Source: Saprospiraceae bacterium (GTDB taxonomy: Bacteria > Bacteroidota > Bacteroidia > Chitinophagales > Saprospiraceae). From it: DNA of 64,000 nucleotides. Position 1 is the first letter of the stretch, and each line of letters opens with the position of its first letter. Location of the stretch: positions 101,282 through 165,281 of the forward strand of contig JALHQW010000012.1 in assembly GCA_022841745.1 (NCBI GenBank), written 5' to 3'. Shown one piece after another: positions 63,887 through 64,000 of this stretch. Under the pieces are notes generated by a model. That model saw only the letters and a list, made by a program, of their open reading frames with translations, made no database searches and was not told the DNA's origin. The translations under genes and the position numbers were made by a program.

Positions 63887-64000
63887 CTATACAGCCGGGG
63901 TAAATTTGTAAAAGTGTCAAAAAAAGGCTGCAATTTCCAAAGAGTCCGTATTTTTTGCCTTTTAAAATGATTGTTTACACTTGACAGAATCAGATTACAT

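Overview
The window reads as a Bacteroidota chromosome segment, most likely from a Saprospiria-like lineage, followed by a mobile, plasmid-like region and a restriction operon. The phylum call rests on type IX secretion (T9SS) C-terminal sorting domains, a SprB-type repeat, PorT-like beta-barrel and LytTR proteins, DUF4384 and DUF1653 families, weak Shine-Dalgarno sequences, and TAnnTTTG-type promoters.

Region 1 (1-41.4 kb) is chromosome-like and rich in exported proteases. It holds five caspase-fold proteins that all start with a signal peptide: caspase-TPR (440-3031), TPR-CHAT (11582-14575 and 36819-39791), WD40-caspase (19997-23587) and caspase-DUF4384 (23642-25594). Around them lie a papain-like and an astacin-like lipoprotein protease that share a C-terminal domain, a trypsin-like T9SS cargo, M48-like and other HExxH proteins, a ~1970-residue T9SS adhesin-like protein, and an ECF sigma/anti-sigma pair convergent with a TPR-CHAT gene. 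A MotA/TolQ-like and MotB/TolR-like membrane pair with a zinc-ribbon partner sits at 33.0-35.0 kb. Minus-strand genes in the first 20 kb share an unrecorded bipartite upstream element, TGATAACA-N14-GGWACATA. Gene remnants (17987-18289, 26393-28265) and long hairpins show active rearrangement.

Region 2 (41.7-55.4 kb) begins at a tRNA-Gly(CCC) gene. Its left part encodes a replication-relaxation protein, a HerA/VirD4-like ATPase, a membrane coiled-coil protein and a zinc-ribbon membrane protein, then a TPR-LytTR regulator. These genes use TGA as a normal stop. Its right part (49.3-55.3 kb) is an iteron plasmid module: Rep_3 initiator, phased iterons, SprT-like protein, DUF2958 protein, MazF/PemK-like toxin and small proteins. 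Six of its genes, on both strands, are interrupted in frame only by TGA: nine TGA, no TAA, no TAG, no frameshift. Several sites align with glycine positions in the families as I recall them. This is the most unusual signal in the window: either UGA is read as sense (glycine fits best, tryptophan possible), or the genes share an unusual one-codon lesion.

Region 3 (55.5-63.9 kb) is a type I restriction-modification operon, hsdM-hsdS-sir2-hsdR, with a SIR2-like gene inserted between the specificity and restriction subunits. It looks like a defence island cargo of, or next to, the plasmid module.
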